Program-made: the position numbers and the translations under genes
DNA from: Armigeres subalbatus
Lineage: Eukaryota; Arthropoda; Insecta; Diptera; Culicidae
NCBI RefSeq assembly: GCF_024139115.2
Contig: NC_085140.1
Location: 49,439,907 to 49,503,906 of the forward strand
Direction: 5' to 3'
Length of the DNA stretch: 64,000 bases
Shown here: piece by piece, positions 46,291 through 56,669 of the stretch
Layout: each line of letters starts with the position of its first letter
Position numbering within the stretch: position 1 is the stretch's first letter
Notes under the pieces: model-generated
Seen by the model: the letters and a program-made list of their open reading frames with translations, nothing else
Database searches by the model: none
Told to the model about the DNA's origin: nothing

Positions 46291-46348
46291 CCCTAAAGGA
46301 TACTCAAAATTTCATTGCTAAGGCCAGAAAACTCGGCAACAGATACAG

Positions 46349-46622
46349 TAATATCACCGACGAACCGACGTGTCACCCCATGGAAAATAATTCAAATTTG
46401 CTGCCCACGACGCCATGATGAAAAATCATCGAACACTACCGCCACCCCCATAATGGCTCGCGAAGTTTTCGTAGCTCAGCCACCAACCTACGTGTATTAA
46501 CATTGCAGCGGCGTTGTGTCTTAGCTCATTTGACAGGAGCGATCGCCCGCAAAAGCGAATGACCGTTAAAAAGTTTGAGATAACCAGAGAGCGCCAGTGA
46601 CACGTCGGTTCGTCGGTGGTAA
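46349..46622. mobile_element. MITE with ATCACCGACGAACCGACGTG termini
   Basis: The left end AATATCACCGACGAACCGAC and the right end GTCGGTTCGTCGGTGGTAATAT are inverted repeats of about 27 bases. The body is about 270 bp without a frame. Confidence 0.75.
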
Positions 46623-47010
46623 TATCCCGATTTTATCACCCCTCCCCCTGGTGAATTTTGGGGTGATAGAACAGGGTATGTGACAAAATTGGAAAAAAAA
46701 TATTTCCAATTTTTTAATTCATTCCACAAATATGTATCATATTATGCCTTGGAAAGGCTAAATGCGTGATCGGTACCCGTTACTTCTTGTCGAAATTGCT
46801 TACAGAATATTTCCCAGGTACGCAGAAGTCGTTCGTAATAAACTACAGGCGGTGAAACCTATTTCATGAAAATCAATGTGGTATTATTTACGAAAATAAA
46901 AAGAATGACAAAATTTTTTGGGGTGATAAAATCGAGTCGAAAACGTGATAAAATCGGGGGTAGACAAAATCGGGGAGTGACCAAATCGGGTCAACACTGT
47001 ACCACAATTG
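46623..47010. repeat. GATAAAATCGGGG inverted repeat block
   Basis: CCCGATTTTATCACCCCTCC at the left, and several GGGGTGATAAAATCG and GACAAAATCGGGG copies at the right in inverted orientation, suggest another degraded foldback element next to the MITE. Confidence 0.5.
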
Positions 47011-47530
47011 GCGGAATTATTTGCTTTTTCGCATGGATCGAATCACCTGGGCTAGAGGTAGATTCGATTTGCTCAATTTCGTCATTATTCAAATCGAACT
47101 GATTGCTCAGTTCGATAGGAGAAGAATATTATTTCCAATGTTAGAGTTAGAAGGAACATCTAAAGTCTCCAGCTTCCTTCTATTTTTTCCGCGCTTTGGT
47201 AGGTTTTGTTTTTATTAATGCTCATTGCTGAGCGTGGAGACGTGACCTTCTAAAGAGGTTTTTTTTCCACAACGGTGTCCCTGCAGGATTATCACCGCTT
47301 GTCGGAATTTTACTTCCGCAAACGGGTCCAACGTAAAACGAAGGAACGGGGCCTAGCAAAGATCATATCGGGATCAGTGGGTACAAATAGCGCTGAGAAG
47401 CACTGTGGAAATTAAAATAGCTTCGGGTAGTATTAAAAACTTCCTTTATAGCAAAGAGTGAAAGAACCGCACAGCACGAAAGCACGATGCGGTCTGAATA
47501 TAACTGATGTGTATCTAAATTAAACTAAAC
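47011..47530. other. Intergenic DNA, one short open stretch
   Basis: Between stops at about 47251 and 47418 the + strand reads SLQDYHRLSEFYFRKRVQRK with no ATG. It looks coding-like in composition, but I cannot name a family. It may be a remnant of an LTR-element gag/pol lost from the neighbouring element. Confidence 0.25.
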
Positions 47531-48265
47531 TGCACTTTCAGTGCAGCTGCTATAAATAAATATTTATAGCAGAAGGATGATACCGATACCCAACCTAATA
47601 AACGGTCCGGCGTTTGTCGGCCTCTTTTGATCGCAACCCTCCAAGCGTTAACACGTATTTCAACAACGCTCCGAAAACCCTTATTCTACTGTCCTCCGCG
47701 GGTGATTAATACTTATCAGTACCGTCAACTGGGGGGAAGATGATCATTGAGGTGAAGATGATCATTTGATGTGTCAGTCAAAAGTGCCAAACTTTCTTAT
47801 GAAACGGTAGTCAACAATATTCTCCGTTCAAGTAATGTTACCGCTAGGTAGAAATCCGAGTTTTTCGATTATAATCATGAAAATGTATTTTGTGGAAGAA
47901 AGAGAGAGATAGTCATAAATGACGCTATTTTCGTTTCAAATATTGACTTCTTAGACTTCTTTACGTAGTAAATTCAACATTCATACAAATAACCTAGTGT
48001 ATTTTGACTACTAGGTCATAATGGTTTTAGTAGAGCTGTCTTGATCAACTTCACCCCAAACCAGATTATTCAAAAAATGTGTGATAATTTAATTTATTTT
48101 AATAAATGGCAACGCATTTCAGAAAACTAAAGTTGTTGATTATTGCCACGTATAGCAGTACATGTTTTGAAAATATTTGTTTCGATTTAAAATGTAAACA
48201 CACATTGTTATTGCATGTTTTGTCTTAAAAATGATCATCTTCCCCCCAGTTGACGGTATATAATA
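47531..48265 (+). repeat. 5' LTR (interrupted)
   Basis: LTR sequence 47531-47719 plus TATAATA at 48259-48265, split by a MITE. Confidence 0.7.
47720..48258. mobile_element. MITE in the 5' LTR, TA target duplication
   Basis: TACCGTCAACTGGGGGGAAG at the left and CTTCCCCCCAGTTGACGGTA at the right are perfect inverted termini. The 3' LTR has CAGTATATAATA uninterrupted, showing the empty site with a single TA. It is younger than the LTR element. Confidence 0.88.
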
Positions 48266-48267
48266 TT

Positions 48268-48279
48268 TGGCGACGAGGA
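48268..48279 (+). promoter_or_regulatory. Primer-binding site, tRNA-Ser type
   Basis: TGGCGACGAGGA, starting two bases after the LTR end. The TGG start pairs with the CCA tail of the tRNA. Confidence 0.6.
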
Positions 48280-49130
48280 AAAAGTAAGTGAAAACTTAGA
48301 TAAAGTGCGCGTGCATAAAATCGAGTGCCTTTTGCCCGTGTTGAACAACTTTGCCTTCGTTTGGAGTGAGCAGTTTTGCCCCCGGCGGTGGCGCGATACC
48401 TGCAGGAACAGCAAAGAATAAAATTGCCTCGGGCGGAGGTGCGGATTCTGCTGTAGTGGCAGCGAAAGGCCTGTGAAAAGAAATCGGAATTTTCCCCGAC
48501 GGGGACTGTCCGGAGTAGTGGTACAGGTAAGAGAAGGTTGAAAAGAAATGTGTTAGCACGATTGTGCCCAATAAAAGCCATTTTGTGGCAGTGATCGATT
48601 CATTGATCGAAACGAGGATCGAAAAACAAAATAATTACACGGAAAAAAAATTTGAGGAAGATATTTTTTCTTATATTAAATTTAATGTATTTTCCAATTT
48701 TATTAACTGGTGTTTATGATAACGAGCTTCGGCGGCTGAGACGGTGTGTTTTGTTCGCTGTACCGTAACGCCATTTTGTGTTCAGTGGAGTAAAAAAAAG
48801 TGATTTTACGGGAGGAAAAGTGTTTCAAGTTTTATTAACGAGACTTTTTCTTTATATTTAACGAAGGTTTAGAGATCCGTCGGTACGGTGAAGGAAAGTT
48901 TTAGCAGCTGTTTGGCCATTTTGTGCGGTTTCGCTGGCGGATATTGAAATCTGTTTTCAGTAGACAACTGTGTTTCCGTCTCGAGATCCGTGAGGATTCG
49001 CTTCTATTGGTGTCGGATTGTTGCTGACTGACCGTAACGATTACGACGAATACGACGACGATATCGGCGACGAGCAGCCGGTTGGCCAGACAATTCCTTT
49101 TCATTTTTGGAATACAACCGTCGAAGTGTC

Positions 49131-49328
49131 TGCACTTTCAGTGCAGCTGCTATAAATAAATGTTTATAGCAGAAGGATGATACCGATACCCAACCTAATA
49201 AACGGTCCGGCGTTTGTCGGCCTCTTTTGATCGCAACCCTCCAAGCGTTAACACGTATTTCAACAACGCTCCGAAAACCCTTATTCTACTGTCCTCCGCG
49301 GGTGATTAATACTTATCAGTATATAATA
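49131..49328 (+). repeat. 3' LTR
   Basis: Intact 198-bp copy, nearly identical to the 5' copy. Confidence 0.7.
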
Positions 49329-49369
49329 ATAACATTGCTGTGATATTTGCTACGGCAAAACTCAAACAA

Positions 49370-50868
49370 ATTTCCATGAATTTAAAAGCACTTTATTGGT
49401 TAAAAATTACTCGTTTCTTCCATCTATCGTTTCAAACTTTGCTTTTGCTCTGGCCTAAATCCGACATTCCCGCTGTACGCGGTTCGGATAATTCCAAGCT
49501 TCAATCTTCGTAATTACCAGCTTTTACTACACGGCAGGCAACAAGCGCAGAAGCATCGTTTTGCTTCGTCGATTCTCGTTTGTTATTAATGTATAATGTT
49601 TTCACAGTTCAATTAGAAAATACTTATGTACTTGGCGTCTGCTTCTATCTGTTATTATCTGTTGTTCGTTAAAGTTTGCTCATCTACATGCTATTATTTC
49701 TGGCTGCTTACTATACTCTATGTCACAAATTGGCTATTTCAACGTTCATTTCAAAGTCACTATAGAAAAGTTGGTTCACCTAAACCGCATATCGTTACAA
49801 TTGCTAGGGTTTGACTGCTTCTTGTGTGCGTATCGTACCATTCTAAAAGTTTTGCTGAACCTGCTGAACGGTTTTTGAATCGTCTAGAACTGTCAACGCT
49901 ACTCTAAAACTTTTGTCGTAAAAATGTGGTACAAAAAACTACTGAAACTGAAATTCGTTTCTCTTCGTATTGCGCAATAACCCAAATCATGAAAATATCC
50001 ACAAATGCAAACGAAGAGAATGGCACTCGGTTAGCGATTGGCAAATATTTTAAGTTAGTTTATCAAAATAGTTTCGTTTCTTTTCGTATAAAAGGCAAAC
50101 AGCGGTGTTTCTCGGCTATATACTTGTGCAATTGTTTCTAACGAAAATAGTAAGTATACTCTCATCTGAATGGTTATCTTGTGTGTCAATTATTATCTCT
50201 CACAACGGTGAAGAGGCACATTAGTGATTTCTCGAATTTTATTGGCAATACTGTTTTCTTTTTTGAGTAAAATAGATCAATCTGCGTATTTGCTTAAGGA
50301 TCTGAATGTGCACGTAAAAATATATGCATTTTAGTATGAACGTGTGAGTTAAAAGTCGTTTTGGTGGCACTTTGTGAATATAGTTGCTCTCTTAAAAAAA
50401 ATGTTTTGGCTATTTTTAATTTAATCTTACCTTCCAAAAGTTAGTCACTTTTTTGTGAACTTAACAAAAAATTAATAACGATTCATGAAGCTGCTTGCTG
50501 CTTGAATTCGAAGAAGAACATAAGAGGAGCACTACATTTTAATCCTATATTTAAGGCTCGAGTTAACAACATTTTTTTTCGACGCAACGGAAGCTACAGT
50601 CGTTTTGGGACAAACATTTCGCGTTTCTAACACTTATCAACGTTTTTTCTGTTCTGCGATAAAAATAACAGGCACATTTGGGATGTTTACACTTTCTAAA
50701 ATTGAAGGCTACAAATATTAAGAAAACTGGCAACCTCAACCATAGATGTTGCCAGTTTTCCTCATACGGCATTCCCGGCTATAATACACACGAGTTAGTT
50801 TCAACAATCGAATCCGTCCTAACCACAAATATTTAACATTACAACAACATTTACCTGTATCGGCTCGA
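49370..50868 (-). other. rhea: talin 3' untranslated region
   Basis: About 1.5 kb of AT-rich non-coding DNA between the talin stop codon and AATAAA (complement at 49392-49397). No repeats are recognised within it. The LTR element begins right beyond its inferred end. Confidence 0.65.
49392..49397 (-). terminator. rhea: talin polyadenylation signal AATAAA
   Basis: TTTATT on the + strand, so AATAAA on the - strand, is the last canonical hexamer before the retrotransposon. Confidence 0.5.
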
Positions 50869-53800
50869 TTATTTCCAATCGCTGCTGGAAGATTTGACCG
50901 TCGACGACGAAGTCATGTGGATCTTTTTAGTGATGACCTGCTTGCTGGTGCTGCTGGTGGCGCTGGTACTGTCGAGTAGATTAATCGTACCATTGTTACT
51001 ATGACTACTACTTGTTTGCAGTTGGTTGCTACTAGTGCTGTTTAGTGGGCTGGTGCGATATTGCTGCTGCAGCAGCTGTGGCTGGTTACTAAAGTTACTA
51101 CTGCTGCTGCCGCTATACTGCTGTTGATGGTGGTGTTGCTGTTGTTGCATGTATTGGTGATGCTGTAGCTGTTGTTGCTGCTGATCGTGGTTCTCAAGGT
51201 TTAGTTTAGCGAACTGCTGCTCTACATTCATTAGGTTGTTGTTAGGGGCTGCGTTAGTGTTACTGGCGGCATTTTGAAAGACACGGGTTTCGTATCTGGT
51301 TTTATTACGATGGGAGAAACAGAGAAATAAACGAGATATGCATATTAGATATGAGGGTTCATGGAGTCAGGATGAAATGGGTTGATGGTTAATCGTTTAC
51401 TTCAAGGATCATTTATCACAGTAGAAAGACGTCCAATTTAGACAAGTAGATTTCGAAAAGGAATATAAAAATTCATATAAGGACAAATTTCCTCTAAAAT
51501 AAACCAAGAATTCTAATAATTATCTTTTATATTTTTAACAATTAGGCCGATACAAATATTTAAAAACAATTATGTCCCCCCCCCTCGGTTTTTTTGCCAA
51601 AAATTATAATTTGAGGGGGCAACAAAAAAAATTTGAACAATTTTGAGGATTTTCAAAACATTCTTCAACAAATCCGAGGAGTTTGATTGATTTTTTCCAT
51701 TTTAATATTTATTTTTTATTATCCCCCCCCCCTTGACCTTTCGTAGACCAGTAGGACATAATTTGAATTAAATATTTGTAACGGCCTTACTGTTCGAGAA
51801 TTTTTGAGGGCTTCCAGTTTTTTTGAATATTTTTCCCTGTATCGCTATTATGAAAAAAAATGAGATAACGAGTTTAACAGATAACATGACATAAAAACAT
51901 AAGAAATATTGAACAGGGTGTTAGCAATTGTTACTTCTCAGGCATCCCACGAATACGCTTTGCCACAACACCCAGTGTGCAGTTTGCTATTATGTCTTGA
52001 TTAAGGTAATAATGAAATATCATAAAACAGTGTTGCAATTACCTCGTGGTAAATCCTTCGTAGTTCTGCGGTCCCGACGTGCCATTCGTGGTCGCACCAG
52101 TTGTCGTGGTAGTACTCGACGTAACGGTTCCGTAACCCGCCTGCTGTTGTTGGTTTGGTGACGATCGGAACGAGCTCAACGGTTGAACCTTGTTCTGCAG
52201 GTCCTGTACGGCGGCATCTAAATGTGCCCGGTTAAATTTACTCGCACTAAGGTTAGAGTTCTCCACTCGGGTCGTTTCGTAAGTTCGGTTGATTATCGAA
52301 GGTGAGACAAGGGCCGTTGGGGATTTGATCGAATCTGATTGGTATGGTTTCGGGACGGCGTTGGCCGTGAGAAGCGTTGATCTTTGGAAGGTTGAAGTGT
52401 TGGATTGTTGTTGTTGCTGCTGCTGCTGCTGTTGTTGTTGTTGAGGTTGGCGTGGGAACGTACCGGTCGAGGAAGCTGGTGTGGCTGGCGAATAAGCTCC
52501 TGGTTTTGGCAAAGTGTGTGGCTTTGGCGAAGGGGTTTGGTAGCCGCCGAAGGTTGGTGGCTGAACACCGCCTTCATCGCTGCTATCGGTAGTAAAGCCA
52601 CCAGCTAGCTTCTGGCGATACTTGGCATGGCGAATGGCAACTAGTTTGTTTTGGGCCTCCATTAGCTGACGCTCGGCCATAAGAACTTCAGAGCGAGCGT
52701 TGATCTCCTGGGCCATTCCGTCGACCATGTTTCTGTTTAGCCTTAGCGTGTGCTCTTCTTCGCCTTCGATGGCTTGCTGAGCGGCCTGGACGAGTTTGTC
52801 AGTGGACTTAATGACAGCATTGCCGGCTGCCTGAAGTCGCCTTCCAGTTTCCGAATTGGGGTCGGATTTGACCTTGCAAGCAATCAGAAGCTGAGCGGTG
52901 GAGCTGGCAACTTGCTTAGCCGTAGAAATTAGCATCTCTTCGGTGCCTGTTCCTTGAACGAGATGTTGGGCAGCCTCCACTAGACTATGAGTGGCGGCTG
53001 CCACGAGTCTTGCGGCAGAAATCAACCCTTCGGACCACTGGCCATCGTCCGAAGAAGTCAACGGGCGACGAGCAACCTTTCCTTGATCTACCAGTTCACG
53101 TTGAGCAGCATTCGCTGCGCGTACCAAAGCCGATGAAGCAGCCATGATACCTTTGGCCGCTTCCAGGATCATCTCATCAAAGTTGAGATTTTCATCCGTC
53201 TCCTAAAAAATATATATGAAATATGTTAGCTATTTGCAAAAATTTCTAAATATAGATTAGTAATCAGTATATGAATCACATTATTTACACTTGCACTTTC
53301 ATGAAGACCAATGATGACCACAGTAATAATATGTTTGATTCCTGGGTGATAATATAAAATTTAACAACCAAGAATATCAAACATATCTCACCGGAATCAC
53401 CCTCCACCAGAATAGATAGATACAAAGAGAAGTATTATTATCACCATCACCATAATTTATATTTCATAACACATACTCCAACCTACCTTAACTTCCGCTT
53501 GTCGCCTCGGTCGCAAGCTGGCCAGCTTTTTGGCAGCCGCTTCAATCGAAGCGGCCGCTCCCAGTAACTCATTTTCAGCGATCACCGTTGGATCTTCAGG
53601 ATCTACCCAATCGGATCCTTTCAGCAGTTGCGCCATTCCCACCAAATCCGTAACACACTTGGCCACTCGTCGCGAGAGGTGCATTCTCTCGTCCGCGGTG
53701 CACCGATGCAGTACACCTTCCAGCAAATCCCTATACGCCACAGCCACCGCAGTTCCGGCATCCAGCGTCCTCTGTCTCAACTCCTGGGTCTCAGCGCAGG

Positions 53801-54131
53801 ACCACGCGACCGACTTGCACACCGCCAGCATATCGGAGATGGTTTTGCGGCCCAGATTGGCAGCGGCCGCAATGTCCGACTGCAGGTTCGAAGCCCCGGC
53901 AGACACGGCCTTTGCCGTGGCCGCCGTTACATGCTTGGTGACGTTGATCAGATCCTCCGGCTTCGCAAGCTGCTGCAAGCTGGCCCGGTGCATGTCCGGT
54001 GCGAACTGCATCGAGCGGATCTCCTGCGAAATGGCATCGACGGTAGCTTCCATGGCGCGGGTGCCCCGCGTGTGTTCATCTTCGACGGCTTTAACAGTTT
54101 TCAGCAATGAGGTGACGTTCATCACCATGAC
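50869..54131 (-). CDS. rhea: Talin, C-terminal 743 residues (three exons)
   Basis: Exons on the - strand are 54131-53487, 53202-52043 and 51295-50869. They join in frame (phases 0 and 2, GT-AG introns of 284 and 747 bp); the gene continues to the right of the first. Talin links integrin tails to actin at adhesion sites. The first exon (VMVMNVTSLLKTVKAVEDEH) is the helical rod just before the C-terminal module. The second opens ETDENLNFDEMILEAAKGIM and holds the I/LWEQ (THATCH) actin-binding module, then the dimerisation helix EVLMAERQLMEAQNKLVAIR. After it comes a tail of about 320 residues that vertebrate talins lack: P/S/T-rich, a 13-glutamine run, YETRVFQNAA, more Q and S runs, ending TVKSSSSDWK. 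Melt is the convergent neighbour. Confidence 0.93.
52400..52445 (-). repeat. rhea: Polyglutamine codon run in talin
   Basis: CAA/CAG codons encode 13 consecutive glutamines in the C-terminal tail. Mixed codons argue for some stability, but length variation between strains is likely. A second Q/H-rich cluster lies at 51060-51200. Confidence 0.85.
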
Positions 54132-54437
54132 CTGCGATTCGGATTGTAAGAATATAAATATTTTATTAATGAATACAGATTTCGGCGGGGATGGAATTGC
54201 AGAATTACGAAATTAGGGTTGATCGAAATCGAAACCAAATGAGCAATGTTAGATGGAACCATTAAGAAACGAATAGCATGAAATAGATACTGAAGGTTCA
54301 ATGCCTTGAGAAAATCATAGTTTCAAGTTATTGTGTTGCTTATAAGCAACCTATTTCCTGATCAATTCTTATAAGTAAAATCAATAAGCGAAAACTTTAT
54401 TTCAGCATTTGCTTACCAATATTTTATACACACACCG
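54132..54437. other. talin intron, start
   Basis: Acceptor TCCGAATCGCAG ends at 54132. No further talin exon is recognised up to the window end, so the intron is at least 9.9 kb unless another gene lies between. Confidence 0.5.
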
Positions 54438-54439
54438 CC

Positions 54440-54906
54440 CGGCCGACATAATAAAGTGCCCATGAACCAATTTTGCTGAAATTTTTACCAGAATGCAGAC
54501 ATAACTTGAATTTTACCATACTTAAGTTACGACAATATTGATTAACAGGAAAGAAAAATATTGCACTAAAATCAAAATGTGTTTTTTTTTTGCAAAAAAA
54601 ATATTTTTTAAATCTTGAACACTAAAACTCTTTGTGTACGGCATCAGCAATTTTATCTGTATTGCCAAGATACACGCTTTTGCTGAAAATTGCTTATTGC
54701 AAAAAAAAATCGTTTTGGTTCTTCCGTAATATTTTTTTATCCTGTGAATCAATATGGTCGAAACTTGGGTATGGTAAAACTCTAGCTATATCTGAGCTCT
54801 GATCAAATATTCAGCCAAATTGGCTCACGGGCATCCGAAATCTAAAACTCCAAAGTCGACGATTTTGTATGAAAAACGGCAACTGGGCCCTTTATTATAC
54901 TAGCCA
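54440..54906. mobile_element. Foldback element, ATAATAAAGTGCCC termini
   Basis: CGACATAATAAAGTGCCC at the left and GGGCCCTTTATTATACTAG at the right are inverted. CCAATTTTGCTGAA and TTCAGCCAAATTGG, and AATTTTACCATAC and GTATGGTAAAACT, also pair. Confidence 0.65.
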
Positions 54907-55327
54907 CTGTATGTTCAGTCATTTTTCTTATTTCTTTATCGATATAGTATGTCAATGAAATGACGAAAACATATTTGAATAAAAATTAAAATTCAATCTA
55001 TTATTAGCAAAAGTCTAATAAAATAAAATATTTAAAAACGCAGAGCCGTGGCGAAATTTTATTGGGCGCCCCTTACTTTCTTGTAGATGTTCAAAACAAA
55101 GAGCGCGTTACAAGCACATTTAAAATCAATTTATTGAATGGTGTACAATTTTCTTTATGAATTCCTTAACCTTCTATAGCCTCCATAAGTTCCAATACAG
55201 ATGTAGAACGTAAGGATGACTAAATGACACGAATTTCAACAAACCTACGCAAATAAAATTAACTTAAACCTGTAGTGCGCGGATTTTCGAGAAAAAAAAA
55301 TCCAAACTTACTTTTTGTGAATTCACG
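54907..55327. other. Intronic DNA, nothing recognised
   Basis: No exon or element. Confidence 0.35.
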
Positions 55328-55656
55328 CACTACCCGAGCAGGAGCGACGACCTCGATAACAGAAGTTGACATGAACTTGTCTTACATAAGAGGTAAAATG
55401 CCAAAAAATAATACCAAAAATAATGTGCAAAATACTTTAGGCACAGCATGCTTAGTTATTTTAATACCAAACGAATAATACTTGGTTATGCGTTTGGTAT
55501 TGTAATAGCATTGTAATGCCTAAAATATTTTACATATTTATTTCTGGTATTACTTCTTTGGTATTTTACCTTTTATGCAAGGCAAGTTCATAACAGAGTA
55601 ACTCATGAATAACAGAATTAAATATTATTGAGTAATTTTCACCTGCTCGGGTAGTG
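55328..55656. mobile_element. Palindromic MITE, CACTACCCGAGCAGG termini
   Basis: CACTACCCGAGCAGG and CCTGCTCGGGTAGTG are perfect inverted ends. Inner arms GAACTTGTCTTACATAAGAG and TTATGCAAGGCAAGTTC, and AGGTAAAATGCC and GGTATTTTACCT, make most of the element palindromic. Confidence 0.8.
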
Positions 55657-56266
55657 GATCCAGCCAGGCCAATAAAATGTGTGCTAGTCGGTGTTCGGAG
55701 CTCTATCGGCCCTAGACGAACAAAATACCCTACTTTGGAGTGGATTGGATGACCTTCAGAATCGCCATATTGATTAAGAAAAATCCAATTCTAGAGCGGC
55801 TTGGCCGTTGGTTTCAAGGAACTGAAGGACGTTTAAAAAAAAAATCAACTCTGTAGTGAATTGGTAGATGACCGGAATAACGATGGGATCTAGGTTGTAT
55901 CAAGAAAAATTCAAGTCTGGAGTGGGTTGATTAATGGCCAGATAGGCCATCGGATCTGGCGGGAGTTTGGTGGCATTGGTTGAATTGCTTGGACGAATAG
56001 AATTCAGCTTTGTCGCCATCATTATTAAAATCCCTCGAGGCAGATTCTAGAATTCAGTTTGCTGTTAAATGAGTGACGTCATTCAAAATATTCATCCTCG
56101 TTTAAAGCTTAACCAGTTTATATAGAGCCAAGAGGAAAGATCGAAATCATATTATAAATGCTCATCGGATATTCCCATGTTCTGATACTTGTATCAGCTA
56201 TCAACGGAAAAGGGCTCTCCGGATACTAGTCAAACGGTTGTTCATGGTATCGTTGATTACCGAAGA
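55657..56266. other. Degenerate repeat text, no gene
   Basis: Diverged units with GGAGTGGATTGG and GAAAAATCCAA recall the tandem array at 43.0-43.5 kb. No reading frame is credible. Confidence 0.35.
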
Positions 56267-56428
56267 AATCTCGCTTAACTTTTCAAAAGGACCTACGTAA
56301 CATTTTTTTCATGATTTAATTTGAATATTGCAATCAACAGAGGAATATGAAAGCGTTTAATTGCAGTACTCAAATTAATTAATGAAAAAAATGTTACTAA
56401 GGTCCTTTTGAAAAGCTAAACGAGAAAT
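56267..56428. mobile_element. MITE, CTTTTCAAAAGGACC termini
   Basis: TTTTCAAAAGGACCTACGTA followed by ACATTTTTTTCAT at the left is mirrored by ATGAAAAAAATGT and ACTAAGGTCCTTTTGAAAAG at the right, over more than 35 bases. The outer CTCGCTTA and TAAACGAG pair too. Confidence 0.8.
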
Positions 56429-56669
56429 AATCTGCTTGAATCTGAAACACTTTGAACCAGTGAATTTGAGAATAATTTGTGATCATTACCCATAGCGAAA
56501 TTCTTGATTTCGGTGGAACCGCCCCTTCCCCCCTTAGGCCTGCCGCATTGGCGGGGGCCAACCTGGCCAATCGCACGCTACGGCGCTGGTGTTAAGATCA
56601 CTATTCTTTTCTGTAGTAGTACAGAAAACGTTCCAAGCCTATCTGATGCAAAAAAATCAATCACTCCTC

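Larger units (their letters stand above)
34001..46300 (-). mobile_element. Juan-like jockey retrotransposon, broken by two insertions
   Basis: Read on the - strand, the order is ORF1 (46290-45320), the start of ORF2 (about 45190-44992), a 5 kb insertion, ORF2 endonuclease and early RT (39995-38538), an RTE-like insertion (38532-35129), the rest of the RT (35128-34346), and a 3' UTR ending AATAAAATTATTTAAGAAAA at about 34003. Removing the two insertions restores a jockey-clade layout with two ORFs, endonuclease then RT, and a poly-A end. Several frameshifts and a small deletion show that it is dead. The 5' end near 46300 seems truncated within ORF1. Confidence 0.8.
47531..49328 (+). mobile_element. 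Short non-autonomous LTR retrotransposon
   Basis: Two direct repeats of 198 bp (47531-48265 with a MITE inside, and 49131-49328) differ at about one base and start TGCACTTTCAGTGCAGCTGC. Two bases after the left one is TGGCGACGAGGA, a primer-binding site complementary to the 3' end of a tRNA-Ser as I recall it, which is used by mag-type Ty3/gypsy elements. The internal region of about 865 bp has no gag or pol. I see no clear polypurine tract or target duplication, so the full boundaries are inferred. Confidence 0.7.

Noticed and set aside
53530..54216. A 228-residue + strand frame opposite talin
   Set aside because: Shadow of the GC-rich talin exon on the other strand.
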